DNA from: Moraxellaceae bacterium UBA2031
Lineage (GTDB): Bacteria; Pseudomonadota; Gammaproteobacteria; Pseudomonadales; Moraxellaceae
Assembly (NCBI GenBank): GCA_002333145.1
Contig: DDBN01000145.1
Coordinates: forward strand, 1-12,623
DNA: 12,623 nucleotides
Reading direction: 5' to 3'
Shown here: one piece after another, positions 1-6,827 of the stretch
How positions within the stretch are numbered: position 1 is the first letter of the stretch
How the letters are laid out: each line of letters opens with the position of its first letter
Made by a program: the position numbers and the translations under genes
The notes under the pieces: generated by a model
Told to the model about the DNA's origin: nothing
Seen by the model: only the letters and a program-made list of their open reading frames with translations
Databases searched by the model: none

Positions 1-2
1 TG

Positions 3-293
3 GATATTCGCGGGACACCGTTCCAACAAAAAGTGTGGCAAGCACTGCTTGAAATTCCGGCCGGTAAAACTTCCAGCTATACCGACATTGCCTCTCGCAT
101 GGGTGCACCCAAATCAGTGCGTGCCGTCGCAGGAGCTTGTGCGGCAAATGCTCTTGCGGTAGCCATTCCTTGTCATCGTGTCGTACGTTCAGATGGCGCA
201 CTTTCTGGCTATCGATGGGGAGTAGAGCGAAAACGTGCCCTACTAGAGCGTGAGCGCACTGGTAGTACTTTCGTTAATCTAGAAAACGCCTAA
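3..293 (+). CDS. ada: Ada-type methylated-DNA--protein-cysteine methyltransferase, C-terminal part (5' cut by window edge)
   Basis: This suicide repair enzyme transfers the alkyl group from O6-methylguanine (or O4-methylthymine) in DNA to its own cysteine. The open frame runs in from the left edge, so the start is outside the window; the GTG at 33 is an internal Val codon. Visible are the DNA-binding wing segment (SVRAVAGACAAN), the active-site motif IPCHRVV with the acceptor Cys codon at 171-173, and the C-terminal SGYRWGVERK block. The leading DIRGTPFQQKVWQAL, ACAAN and SGYRWG resemble the C-terminal domain of Ada more than stand-alone Ogt. Whether the N-terminal Ada sensor and AraC-type domains are present upstream cannot be seen. 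The gene ends in TAA, 50 bp before a bidirectional terminator. Family assignment is firm; Ada versus a short Ogt-like form is inference. Confidence 0.88.
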   Translation, partial: DIRGTPFQQKVWQALLEIPAGKTSSYTDIASRMGAPKSVRAVAGACAANALAVAIPCHRVVRSDGALSGYRWGVERKRALLERERTGSTFVNLENA

Positions 294-342
294 GCTACTT
301 TGCAATGATTAAGTATTTCCTTCATCTAAATATCACCCAAAC

Positions 343-371
343 AAAAGCCGCATCAAAAGATGCGGCTTTTT
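343..371. terminator. Bidirectional Rho-independent terminator
   Basis: A perfect 12-bp stem (arms AAAAGCCGCATC at 343-354 and GATGCGGCTTTT at 359-370) closes an AAAA loop. The stem has a GC core, an A-run on the left and a T-run on the right, so it gives a U-tract in either direction. It lies between the convergent ends of the ada-like gene (plus) and the glycine-zipper gene (minus) and can end both transcripts. Confidence 0.9.
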
Positions 372-391
372 ATCCATTAGAGCCGCGTAAA

Positions 392-1027
392 TCAGCGGCG
401 CATTAGTTGACCACCATCCACTCGAACGGCATCACCCGAGCTATATGGAGGTACCGCCTGATAGTTAAACGTCTGTGTATTTCCATCTTCCATGCGCACA
501 GTCACTTCATAGTGCTGCGTCTTCCTTAATGCTTTTTCCGCAGCATTCCCAGCAAACGCACCACCAATCACACCAACTACGGTCATGGCATCTTTACCTT
601 TACCATTACCCATCTGATGCCCAGCCACACCACCCAGCACCGCACCGGTCACAGCACCGGTGCCATTAGCACGTCCACTTTCTGTTACCACGTTTACAGC
701 CTGAACCGTTCCACAGCTGTAGCAGATAGATGGTGCAGTCGTTGACTGCTTATACGCTACGGTAGAGTGCTTAGACTTATGCACAACAGGAGCAGCTGCA
801 TTTTTTGCTACTGCCGAATTAACTGGTGCAGACAATGACTCCAGAGCAGGCGCTGTTGCTTCCGTAGTCGTGCCAGGGGCTGTCGCCACCACTGGCGCCA
901 GATCAGGAGAGGAGGCGCTTGGTAACAACCCGGTCAAGCTAGCGACAGCAAGGGCACTCGCTACAATCACAGCACCGGCAGCAACTTTAATCAGTGGGTG
1001 TAAGGCTGCTGTATTCGGGTTAACCAT
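392..1027 (-). CDS. Glycine zipper 2TM domain-containing membrane protein (211 aa)
   Basis: A probable envelope protein of unknown exact role. Residues about 12-36 form one hydrophobic segment (signal anchor or uncleaved signal) followed by a Pro/Ala/Thr-rich linker (about 38-100). I see no lipobox cysteine, so it is probably not a lipoprotein. Residues 102-105 are CYSC, in a Cys-x-x-Cys-Gly-x-Val context that I recall from other glycine-zipper proteins. Residues 122-162 are a Gly/Ala-rich glycine zipper (GAVTGAVLGGVAG and GVIGGAFAG), related to the 17-kDa antigen/SlyB family. Residues 171-211 look like a small beta-rich domain (YEVTVRMEDG...GDAVRVDGG). The ATG at 1025-1027 has GGAG 7 nt upstream (complement of 1035-1038), which supports the start. 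It is probably monocistronic, with the terminator at 343-371 downstream. The domain call is solid; the function is not known. Confidence 0.85.
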   Translation of the reverse strand: MVNPNTAALHPLIKVAAGAVIVASALAVASLTGLLPSASSPDLAPVVATAPGTTTEATAPALESLSAPVNSAVAKNAAAPVVHKSKHSTVAYKQSTTAPSICYSCGTVQAVNVVTESGRANGTGAVTGAVLGGVAGHQMGNGKGKDAMTVVGVIGGAFAGNAAEKALRKTQHYEVTVRMEDGNTQTFNYQAVPPYSSGDAVRVDGGQLMRR

Positions 1028-1103
1028 GGTGATACTCCAGATCCAACGGGCGCAATACGCTCCCTTACCTTCATTATGTGCCTTTATAGACAGACCACTG
1101 TTG

Positions 1104-1136
1104 TGTTGTCGTCAGTAAGTACTCTCTATGACAACA
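1104..1136. repeat. Interrupted inverted repeat upstream of the glycine-zipper gene
   Basis: The arms TGTTGTC (1104-1110) and GACAACA (1130-1136) are perfect 7-bp complements separated by 19 bp. They lie in the 113-bp gap between the methyltransferase stop and the glycine-zipper start, where the promoter of the latter should be. The shape would suit a dimeric regulator operator, but the pairing could be chance. There is no T-tract, so it is not a convincing terminator. Confidence 0.3.
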
Positions 1137-1140
1137 ATAG

Positions 1141-1911
1141 TTATAGCTCCTCGTCTGCTAGCGCTTTCTGACCGACCATCACCACATTAAAACTTTGCTC
1201 ATCCCACTGTCGCAGCGCAGTAAAATCCCGCTCAAGGATAGTTACCTCAAATCCGGCCGCTTCCATCAATTTGTTCACATCCGCAATCGTGGTTGCCGTC
1301 ATCACATGTCGGTCGGTCCAACGCTGCGTATCGTTTACATCATCTCGGCAAATGGACACGTGCAGCGCCAGTTCTTCTCCCTCTCCCGAATAGCGCCAGC
1401 CAGACTGAAAAGTGAAATGCGCACCATCCTGCTCCAAACGTGTGATGACATCGTTATGAGGGGTAATTCCCTGGCAATCCACTAGATCAAACATAATCAC
1501 CCCACCTGGCTTCAGGGCCTGATATGCGCGTATCAACGTCTCTCGGATTGCGGCGACCGGATGACTGTAATGCAGGGAATAAAGAAAGCAGGTAATCACA
1601 TCAAAGCGTGACGTAAAGGAGAAGCTCGCTAGATCACACAACACCAACTCTGCGTCCGGACAGCGCACCGCCGTTGCAGCCAACATCTCGGCACTATTAT
1701 CCAGACCCGACAGAGTGAATCCTCTCGCACCCATCTGCGCCAGTAGTTGCCCGGTGCCACATGCCAAGTCCATGCAGGCTCGCCCCTCAGAATGGCCAAA
1801 GCAGGCGAATGCCCGCTCGGCAAATTCGGCTTGCGCGGCATAGTCCACCTCATGACAGAAGCCGTCATAGTAAACAGACAGATCAGTGTAGAGACTTCCG
1901 CTATGTTCCAT
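1141..1911 (-). CDS. Class I SAM-dependent methyltransferase, unknown substrate (256 aa)
   Basis: A Rossmann-fold methyltransferase that should use S-adenosylmethionine. Motif I is DLACGTGQ at residues 48-55. The acidic end of strand beta-2 is GLDNS (Asp71), the next motif is LCDLASF near 91-97, the beta-4 region is DVITCFLYSLHY (104-115), and LKPGGVIMFDL (133-143) is the usual post-motif segment. The layout resembles small-molecule methyltransferases (UbiE/type 11/25 group), but nothing identifies the substrate. The ATG at 1909-1911 is the only possible upstream start, because an in-frame TGA lies three codons before it. No good Shine-Dalgarno sequence precedes it, so translation may be weak. 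It stands alone between the gyrB terminator and the glycine-zipper gene, on the same strand as both. Confidence 0.85.
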   Translation of the reverse strand: MEHSGSLYTDLSVYYDGFCHEVDYAAQAEFAERAFACFGHSEGRACMDLACGTGQLLAQMGARGFTLSGLDNSAEMLAATAVRCPDAELVLCDLASFSFTSRFDVITCFLYSLHYSHPVAAIRETLIRAYQALKPGGVIMFDLVDCQGITPHNDVITRLEQDGAHFTFQSGWRYSGEGEELALHVSICRDDVNDTQRWTDRHVMTATTIADVNKLMEAAGFEVTILERDFTALRQWDEQSFNVVMVGQKALADEEL

Positions 1912-1985
1912 GGCAACACATCACGAGAAAAGTTGAAATAAGAGAGAGCAGAGGAGGGTGGTAGATCACGTTAATCCGGCTGGCA

Positions 1986-2012
1986 ACAAAAAGGCCCCAA
2001 TATCTTGGGGCC
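1986..2012 (-). terminator. Rho-independent terminator of gyrB
   Basis: An 8-bp GC-rich stem (GGCCCCAA at 1993-2000 with TTGGGGCC at 2005-2012) has a 4-base loop. On the minus strand it is followed by TTTTT (complement of 1988-1992). It starts about 27 nt after the gyrB stop and fits as the end of the gyrB transcript, insulating the methyltransferase gene behind it. Confidence 0.88.
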
Positions 2013-2038
2013 CTAATGCTAAGCAAGTGCTTACTTAC

Positions 2039-4468
2039 CTAGATATCGAGATTAGCAACCAGCAGCGCATTCGTCTCAATAAACTCACGACGCGGCTCTA
2101 CCGCATCGCCCATTAGGCAAGTAAACATCTGGTCAGCGCCAATGGCATCCTCAATGGTCACCCTCAGCATACGACGTGCCTCCGGGTCCATGGTGGTTTC
2201 CCACAGCTGGCCAGGATTCATTTCGCCCAGACCTTTATAACGCTGAATAGTAGTGCCACGGCGAGCCTCAGCCATTAACCAATCCAGTGCCTGCTGGAAG
2301 TTGATGATAGCCAACTGCTTTTCGCCACGCTGTACGTAAGCGCCCACTTCGAGCAGGCCCTCCAGTGTACGGGCCATACCGTTGATAGTGCGGTACTCAC
2401 CAGAACCGAAGAAGTCGGCACCCAAGCGATAGGTGTAAGGCACCCCATGCGCGACCAACTCAACCTGTGGCAGGAAGCGACGGTGCTCTATGTCTTCTAC
2501 CACCTGAATAAGGAAGCGCTCACTCGCATCGGCATCATTACTCACCCGCTCTTGTACCACTTTTACCCAAGACTCAACCTCTGCCTTGTCAGTAAGCGCT
2601 TCCACACTCAGCCCAGGTGAATAGAGTAGGGCATTAAGCAAAGTCGCCGGATACAAACGAGAAATTCGGCTGATGACACCCTGAGCCTTACGGTAATCGT
2701 TGATCAGGGTTTCCAGGCCAAGGCCCGTAATGCCAGGGGCGCCAGGGGCGGTGAACAGTGCGGAGTTCTCGATAGCCGCCGCCGTGAGAAACTCCCCCAT
2801 GGCATCGTCGTCCTTCAGGTACTGCTCCTGCTTACCCTTCTTCACCTTGTATAGCGGCGGCTGGGCAATATAGATGTAGCCCTTCTCGATCAGCTCCGGC
2901 AACTGCCTAAAGAAGAAAGTCAGTAACAGGGTGCGAATATGCGAGCCGTCGACGTCGGCGTCGGTCATGATGATGATTTTGTGATAGCGCAGTTTCGCAA
3001 TATTGTATTCATCACGACCAATGCCACAGCCTAATGCTGTAATCAGAGTGCCGACATCAACCGAGGAAATCATCTTGTCAAAACGGGCTTTTTCCACGTT
3101 TAGAATCTTGCCCTTCAGGGGCAAAATAGCCTGCATCTTACGGTTACGGCCCTGCTTGGCGGAGCCGCCGGCGGAGTCACCTTCCACGAGATAAAGCTCG
3201 GAAAGGGCAGGATCTTTTTCCTGACAGTCGGCCAGCTTTCCTGGCAAACCGGCAATATCCAAAGCACCCTTACGACGGGTCATTTCACGAGCCTTGCGTG
3301 CCGCTTCACGGGCACGGGCGGCATCAATAACCTTGCCTACAATCGTCTTGCCAACGCTTGGGTTTTCCAGCAGGTATTCTTCAAACTTCTCGTTCATGGT
3401 TGAGGCCACCACGTTAGTGACCTCCGAAGACACCAATTTATCCTTGGTCTGGCTGGAAAATTTAGGATCTGGCACCTTTACCGACACAATGGCGGTAAGG
3501 CCTTCTCGCATGTCCTCACCTGTCGTGGTCACCTTCTCTTTTTTGAGCAGGCCTTCTTTTTCCACATAGTTGTTCAATGTGCGGGTAAGCGCCGTACGGA
3601 AACCCTGTAAATGAGTCCCCCCATCACGCTGTGGAATATTATTCGTAAAGCAATACACGCCTTCCTGATAGCCATCATTCCACTGCAACGCCACTTCCAC
3701 ACCAATACCGTTGAGCGCTTCGCTCTGTGGCACATTAAAGTGGAATACTTTGGAGAGGGTCGTCTTATTGGTATTCAGATACTCCACGAATGCCGCCAGC
3801 CCACCGACATACTCAAAGATGTCTTCTTGGCCTGAGCGCTCATCCTTCAGCACAATACGGACGCCAGAGTTCAAGAAGCTGAGCTCGCGAAGGCGCTTGG
3901 CCAGGATGTCGTATTTGTATTCAATATTAGTGAATGTGCCAGAGGAAGGGTGAAAACGCACCTCAGTGCCTCGGCCCGTAGTCTCACCGACTTCACGTAG
4001 CCGGTACTGTGGCTCGCCGTGCTGATATTCCTGCTCGTAAACCTTGCCATTACGGCGAATGGTTAAAACCAGTTTTTTGGAAAGCGCATTTACGACGGAC
4101 ACACCCACGCCATGCAAGCCGCCGGAAACCTTATAGCTGTTGTCATCAAACTTACCGCCGGCATGCAGCACCGTCATAATGACTTCAGCGGCGGAAATAC
4201 CTTCTTCCTCATGGATATCCACGGGAATGCCACGGCCGTTATCGGTAACAGTAATAGACTCATCGGGATGGATAATGACGTTAACTTCATTACAGTGCCC
4301 GGCGAGCGCTTCATCAATGGCGTTATCCACCACTTCGAACACCATGTGATGCAAGCCTGACCCATCATCGGTATCTCCGATATACATGCCTGGGCGCTTG
4401 CGTACCGCATCTAGGCCTTTCAGCACTTTGATGCTACTGGAGTCATACTCTTTATCTTGCTCGCTCAT
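2039..4468 (-). CDS. gyrB: DNA gyrase subunit B (type IIA topoisomerase ATPase/TOPRIM subunit)
   Basis: GyrB supplies ATP hydrolysis and the metal-binding TOPRIM domain of the A2B2 gyrase that introduces negative supercoils. Numbered from the chosen start (809 aa, close to the 804 of E. coli), the GHKL ATPase has EVVDNAIDEA with catalytic Glu45 and Asn49, DNGRGIP (Asp76) and the lid GGLHGVGVSVVNALS (116-130). The transducer lysine lies in QTKDK (Lys342). TOPRIM has EGDSAGG (Glu429) and DADVDGS (503-509). The roughly 170-residue Gram-negative insert and the C-terminal YKGLGEMNPGQLWETTMDP are present. Three consecutive ATGs occur at 4474, 4471 and 4468. GGAG directly abuts the first and is 6 nt from the third, so I take the third; the first would give 811 aa. 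No key residue is missing. The aspartate and lysine linked to quinolone susceptibility (in EGDSAGG and LKGKILN) look wild type. Confidence 0.98.
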   Translation of the reverse strand: MSEQDKEYDSSSIKVLKGLDAVRKRPGMYIGDTDDGSGLHHMVFEVVDNAIDEALAGHCNEVNVIIHPDESITVTDNGRGIPVDIHEEEGISAAEVIMTVLHAGGKFDDNSYKVSGGLHGVGVSVVNALSKKLVLTIRRNGKVYEQEYQHGEPQYRLREVGETTGRGTEVRFHPSSGTFTNIEYKYDILAKRLRELSFLNSGVRIVLKDERSGQEDIFEYVGGLAAFVEYLNTNKTTLSKVFHFNVPQSEALNGIGVEVALQWNDGYQEGVYCFTNNIPQRDGGTHLQGFRTALTRTLNNYVEKEGLLKKEKVTTTGEDMREGLTAIVSVKVPDPKFSSQTKDKLVSSEVTNVVASTMNEKFEEYLLENPSVGKTIVGKVIDAARAREAARKAREMTRRKGALDIAGLPGKLADCQEKDPALSELYLVEGDSAGGSAKQGRNRKMQAILPLKGKILNVEKARFDKMISSVDVGTLITALGCGIGRDEYNIAKLRYHKIIIMTDADVDGSHIRTLLLTFFFRQLPELIEKGYIYIAQPPLYKVKKGKQEQYLKDDDAMGEFLTAAAIENSALFTAPGAPGITGLGLETLINDYRKAQGVISRISRLYPATLLNALLYSPGLSVEALTDKAEVESWVKVVQERVSNDADASERFLIQVVEDIEHRRFLPQVELVAHGVPYTYRLGADFFGSGEYRTINGMARTLEGLLEVGAYVQRGEKQLAIINFQQALDWLMAEARRGTTIQRYKGLGEMNPGQLWETTMDPEARRMLRVTIEDAIGADQMFTCLMGDAVEPRREFIETNALLVANLDI

Positions 4469-4474
4469 CATCAT

Positions 4475-4478
4475 CTCC
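4475..4478 (-). promoter_or_regulatory. Shine-Dalgarno GGAG that decides the gyrB start
   Basis: On the minus strand CCGGAG runs straight into ATGATGATG. Spacing is 0 nt to the first ATG, 3 to the second and 6 to the third. Only the third has a workable distance, and it gives MSEQ, similar to the Met-Ser start of E. coli GyrB. Confidence 0.65.
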
Positions 4479-4542
4479 GGGCTTCCATCTGTCCGCTGCG
4501 CCTGCGCGCTCCACGGCTGACTCTGCCTCTTCTGTGTGGGCT

Positions 4543-4590
4543 CTCCTCTTAAGGAGGGCCGGCTTGAAGGCCGTAAACCCTTGGTTTACG
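4543..4590 (-). other. Cluster of three short hairpins between recF and gyrB
   Basis: Three inverted repeats follow each other. CGTAAACC (4572-4579) pairs with GGTTTACG (4583-4590), a perfect 8-bp stem whose arm contains the recF stop codon. GGCC (4557-4560) pairs with GGCC (4569-4572) around an 8-base loop. CTCCT (4543-4547) pairs with AGGAG (4552-4556). No U-tract follows on the minus strand, so this is not a classic terminator. It could stabilise an mRNA end or tune read-through into gyrB. No obvious gyrB promoter is visible in the remaining gap. Confidence 0.4.
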
Positions 4591-5665
4591 TCACTTCCAC
4601 TACTGTTCCATGTTCCACGTGGAACATTTTAAAACTGCTTCCCGTGCTCTCGAGCTGGGGAACAACAGCACCTGATTCAATACTGGTGATAAACACCTGT
4701 GCACCAGACGCCGCTAAAACCTCAATCAATCTCTGACGGGCAAGGGCATCAAGCTCAGATGCCAAGTCATCCACCAGTAAAACACACTGCTGACCTGTCG
4801 CCTGCAAGAGTGCCACTTGCGATAGCTTTAGCGCACAGACCACCAGCTTCTTCTGTCCTCGTGAGAGAACCTCGTCTGCTGGTGCCGTTCCACGCTTAAC
4901 CCGTAAATCAGCACGATGCGGACCAATCTGGGTATGACCCCGATCAACATCCTTTTCCCAGCAATCCGCCAGCTGATCTTCCAGAGGCAAAGCCAAATCC
5001 CACCCCGGAATGTAATCTAGGGATAGAGACTGATCTGGCAGAAAAACTGCCATTCGGGATTCCCACTGCGGCTGCCATTTCGCCAAATAATACTCGCGAA
5101 AAGTATGCAACTGCCGAGCAGACTCCGCTAATTCACGATGCCAAACAGCGGCTTCTAGCCTTGCCATACTACCCGATCTGAGCAAGGAATTCCTTTGTTT
5201 GAGTGCCCGCTGATATCTCAGCCAGACCGGGTAAAAGAGATGTTCCACGTGGAACACTCCCCAATCAAGCTGCGCACGCCTTGGTTTAGACCCTGAGTCC
5301 AGTAAATCCATGGATTCAGGGTCTAATAAACAGAGGGGTAACCTGTGGACAAGTTGTGCAATAGTGACTTGCGAACTGTTATTAACTTTAAGGGCCGTCT
5401 CGCCATTAGCCCCACGGCGGATACCGGCCTGGCCCCCATCTTCAAACTGAGCAAACACCGTGCAAGCAGATTCTGCCTCATTAACCAGCCTACGGGCGCG
5501 ACCAGAGCGAAATGAGCGCCCAAGGCCCAGTAGATGCAAAGCCTCCAATACAGAGGTCTTGCCGCTACCATTAGCACCGGTCAATAAATTGAGATGGGGG
5601 TGGGGGAGAATAGCGACAGACTGAAGATTGCGTAGATTGGCAATCTCCAGTCGAATAACGGCCAT
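4586..5665 (-). CDS. recF: DNA replication and repair protein RecF
   Basis: RecF is an SMC/ABC-like ATPase that with RecO and RecR loads RecA at single-strand gaps. In its 359 residues the Walker A is GANGSGKT (30-37), GPHRADL is at 248-254, the ABC signature is LSRGQKK (267-273), and the Walker B is VLLVDD followed by LASELD (295-306). Length and motifs are normal. It begins 29 nt after the dnaN stop. The ATG at 5663-5665 has no Shine-Dalgarno sequence: the leader just before it is pyrimidine-rich (CCCCTCCTTCTC), so translation probably depends on coupling to dnaN. Two FHVEH pentapeptides (138-142 and 348-352) are encoded by perfect parS sites. The stop codon lies inside a hairpin. Confidence 0.97.
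   Translation of the reverse strand: MAVIRLEIANLRNLQSVAILPHPHLNLLTGANGSGKTSVLEALHLLGLGRSFRSGRARRLVNEAESACTVFAQFEDGGQAGIRRGANGETALKVNNSSQVTIAQLVHRLPLCLLDPESMDLLDSGSKPRRAQLDWGVFHVEHLFYPVWLRYQRALKQRNSLLRSGSMARLEAAVWHRELAESARQLHTFREYYLAKWQPQWESRMAVFLPDQSLSLDYIPGWDLALPLEDQLADCWEKDVDRGHTQIGPHRADLRVKRGTAPADEVLSRGQKKLVVCALKLSQVALLQATGQQCVLLVDDLASELDALARQRLIEVLAASGAQVFITSIESGAVVPQLESTGSSFKMFHVEHGTVVEVT
4611..4626. other. parS: parS centromere-like site (ParB binding), near recF 3' end
   Basis: TGTTCCACGTGGAACA is a perfect 16-bp palindrome matching the bacterial parS consensus (TGTTNCACGTGAAACA family) and, as I recall, the form used in Pseudomonas. ParB loads here and spreads, and ParA then moves the origin region. 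The site lies inside recF codons 347-352 and roughly 3.6 kb from oriC, the expected origin-proximal position. parA and parB are not in this window. Confidence 0.9.
5241..5256. other. parS: parS centromere-like site (ParB binding), mid-recF
   Basis: A second perfect TGTTCCACGTGGAACA palindrome, identical to the one at 4611-4626 and exactly 630 bp (210 codons) away, in the same codon phase. It covers recF codons 137-142 and lies about 3 kb from oriC. Two identical 16-mers in one gene are far beyond chance. Confidence 0.9.
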
Positions 5666-5694
5666 GAGAAGGAGGGGACCGAGTCTATTACGTC

Positions 5695-6798
5695 TTAGAG
5701 GCGCATCGGCATGACGACGTAGACGGACGAGCCGCCCTCAGCATCCTGAACCAGCGCCGAGCTATTTGAGTCGCCCAATGTGAGCTTGGCAGTGGAGTTA
5801 TCCAACACCCCCAGCACATCCATCAGGTACTGAACATTAAAGCCAATTTCGAGTGATGCGCCGTTGTACTCCACGGTCAGGTCGTCTTCGGCCTCTTCCT
5901 GATCTGGATTGTTCGCCTGAATACGAAGCATGTCTGGAGTCAGTTGCAGACGGATACCACGAAACTTTTCATTAGAGAGAATAGCCGCACGGGTCAGTGA
6001 ATGACGCAGCTCTTCACGATTGGCCAGCACGATCTTATCGCCACCCTTAGGCAGTACGCGTTCGTAGTCTGGAAATTTGCCATCAATTAGCTTTGACGTA
6101 AACGTTACCGTGCCCACAGTGGCGCGAATATGATTATTACCCAACGTAATAGTGACAATACCGTCGTCATCATTAAGAAGGCGAGCCAACTCCTGCACAC
6201 CCTTACGCGGCACAATCACCTGCATACGCTCGCCAGAGTCAGTCTGGGTATCTGCATCACACATGGCCAGACGGTGGCCATCTGTCGCCACGGTACGGAG
6301 GCGGCCCGCAGTCACTTCAAACAGCATACCATTCAAGTAGTAGCGAACATCCTGCTGGGCCATGGCAAAAGCGGTCTTGTCGATGAGCTTCTTCAGGTTC
6401 TTTTGGGTAATAGCGAAACTAAAAGCCCCAACGCCTTCTTCCAGATTAGGAAACTCATTGGCAGGCAGTGTCACCAGAGTGAAGCGGCTTTTACCCGACT
6501 TCAGCACTAATTTTGAACCATCCTGCTTCAGCTCAATTTCAGCGCTACTTGGCAGTGATTTACAGATATCAAGCAGCTTACGGGCAGGTACTGTGATTTC
6601 GCCATCACCAAATTCACCGACCAATTCAGTGCGGGCAATCAGCTCCACCTCTAGGTCTGTACCGGTAAGGGACAGTTTGCCAGCATCCACTACCATGAGA
6701 ACGTTGGCCAGTACCGGCAAAGTCTGACGCTTCTCAACCACTCCAGATACCTGCTGGAGCGGTTTCAGCAACTGGTCACGCGAAATCGAAAGTTTCAT
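5695..6798 (-). CDS. dnaN: DNA polymerase III subunit beta (sliding clamp)
   Basis: The ring-shaped homodimer that tethers polymerase III to DNA and docks Hda, ligase, MutS and translesion polymerases. At 367 residues it is the usual length (366 in E. coli). Three repeated clamp domains lie at about 1-120, 128-244 and 245-367. Conserved pieces include YYLNGMLFE (153-161), VATDGHRLA (170-178), GKFPDYERVLP (240-250) and the terminal MPMRL that lines the partner-binding cleft. The ATG at 6796-6798 has AGGA 9 nt upstream (complement of 6808-6811). The gene starts 29 nt after dnaA ends, so co-transcription with dnaA is likely. Nothing is odd in the protein. Confidence 0.98.
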   Translation of the reverse strand: MKLSISRDQLLKPLQQVSGVVEKRQTLPVLANVLMVVDAGKLSLTGTDLEVELIARTELVGEFGDGEITVPARKLLDICKSLPSSAEIELKQDGSKLVLKSGKSRFTLVTLPANEFPNLEEGVGAFSFAITQKNLKKLIDKTAFAMAQQDVRYYLNGMLFEVTAGRLRTVATDGHRLAMCDADTQTDSGERMQVIVPRKGVQELARLLNDDDGIVTITLGNNHIRATVGTVTFTSKLIDGKFPDYERVLPKGGDKIVLANREELRHSLTRAAILSNEKFRGIRLQLTPDMLRIQANNPDQEEAEDDLTVEYNGASLEIGFNVQYLMDVLGVLDNSTAKLTLGDSNSSALVQDAEGGSSVYVVMPMRL

Positions 6799-6827
6799 GG
6801 GTCGGCTTCCTAAGTTTCATCTGGTCA

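Noticed and set aside
870..1118. Plus-strand open frame over the start of the glycine-zipper gene
   Set aside because: It is a shadow of the minus-strand gene, with low-complexity translation and no family resemblance.
1357..1362. CACGTG core that might be a third parS
   Set aside because: The flanking bases do not match TGTTN/NAACA on either side, so only the 6-bp core is shared.
3096..3111. TTCCACGTTTAGAA in gyrB as a degenerate parS
   Set aside because: The central palindrome is broken and the right arm is out of register.
6130..6727. Overlapping plus-strand open frames within dnaN
   Set aside because: They are antisense to the well-conserved sliding clamp gene and have no independent support.
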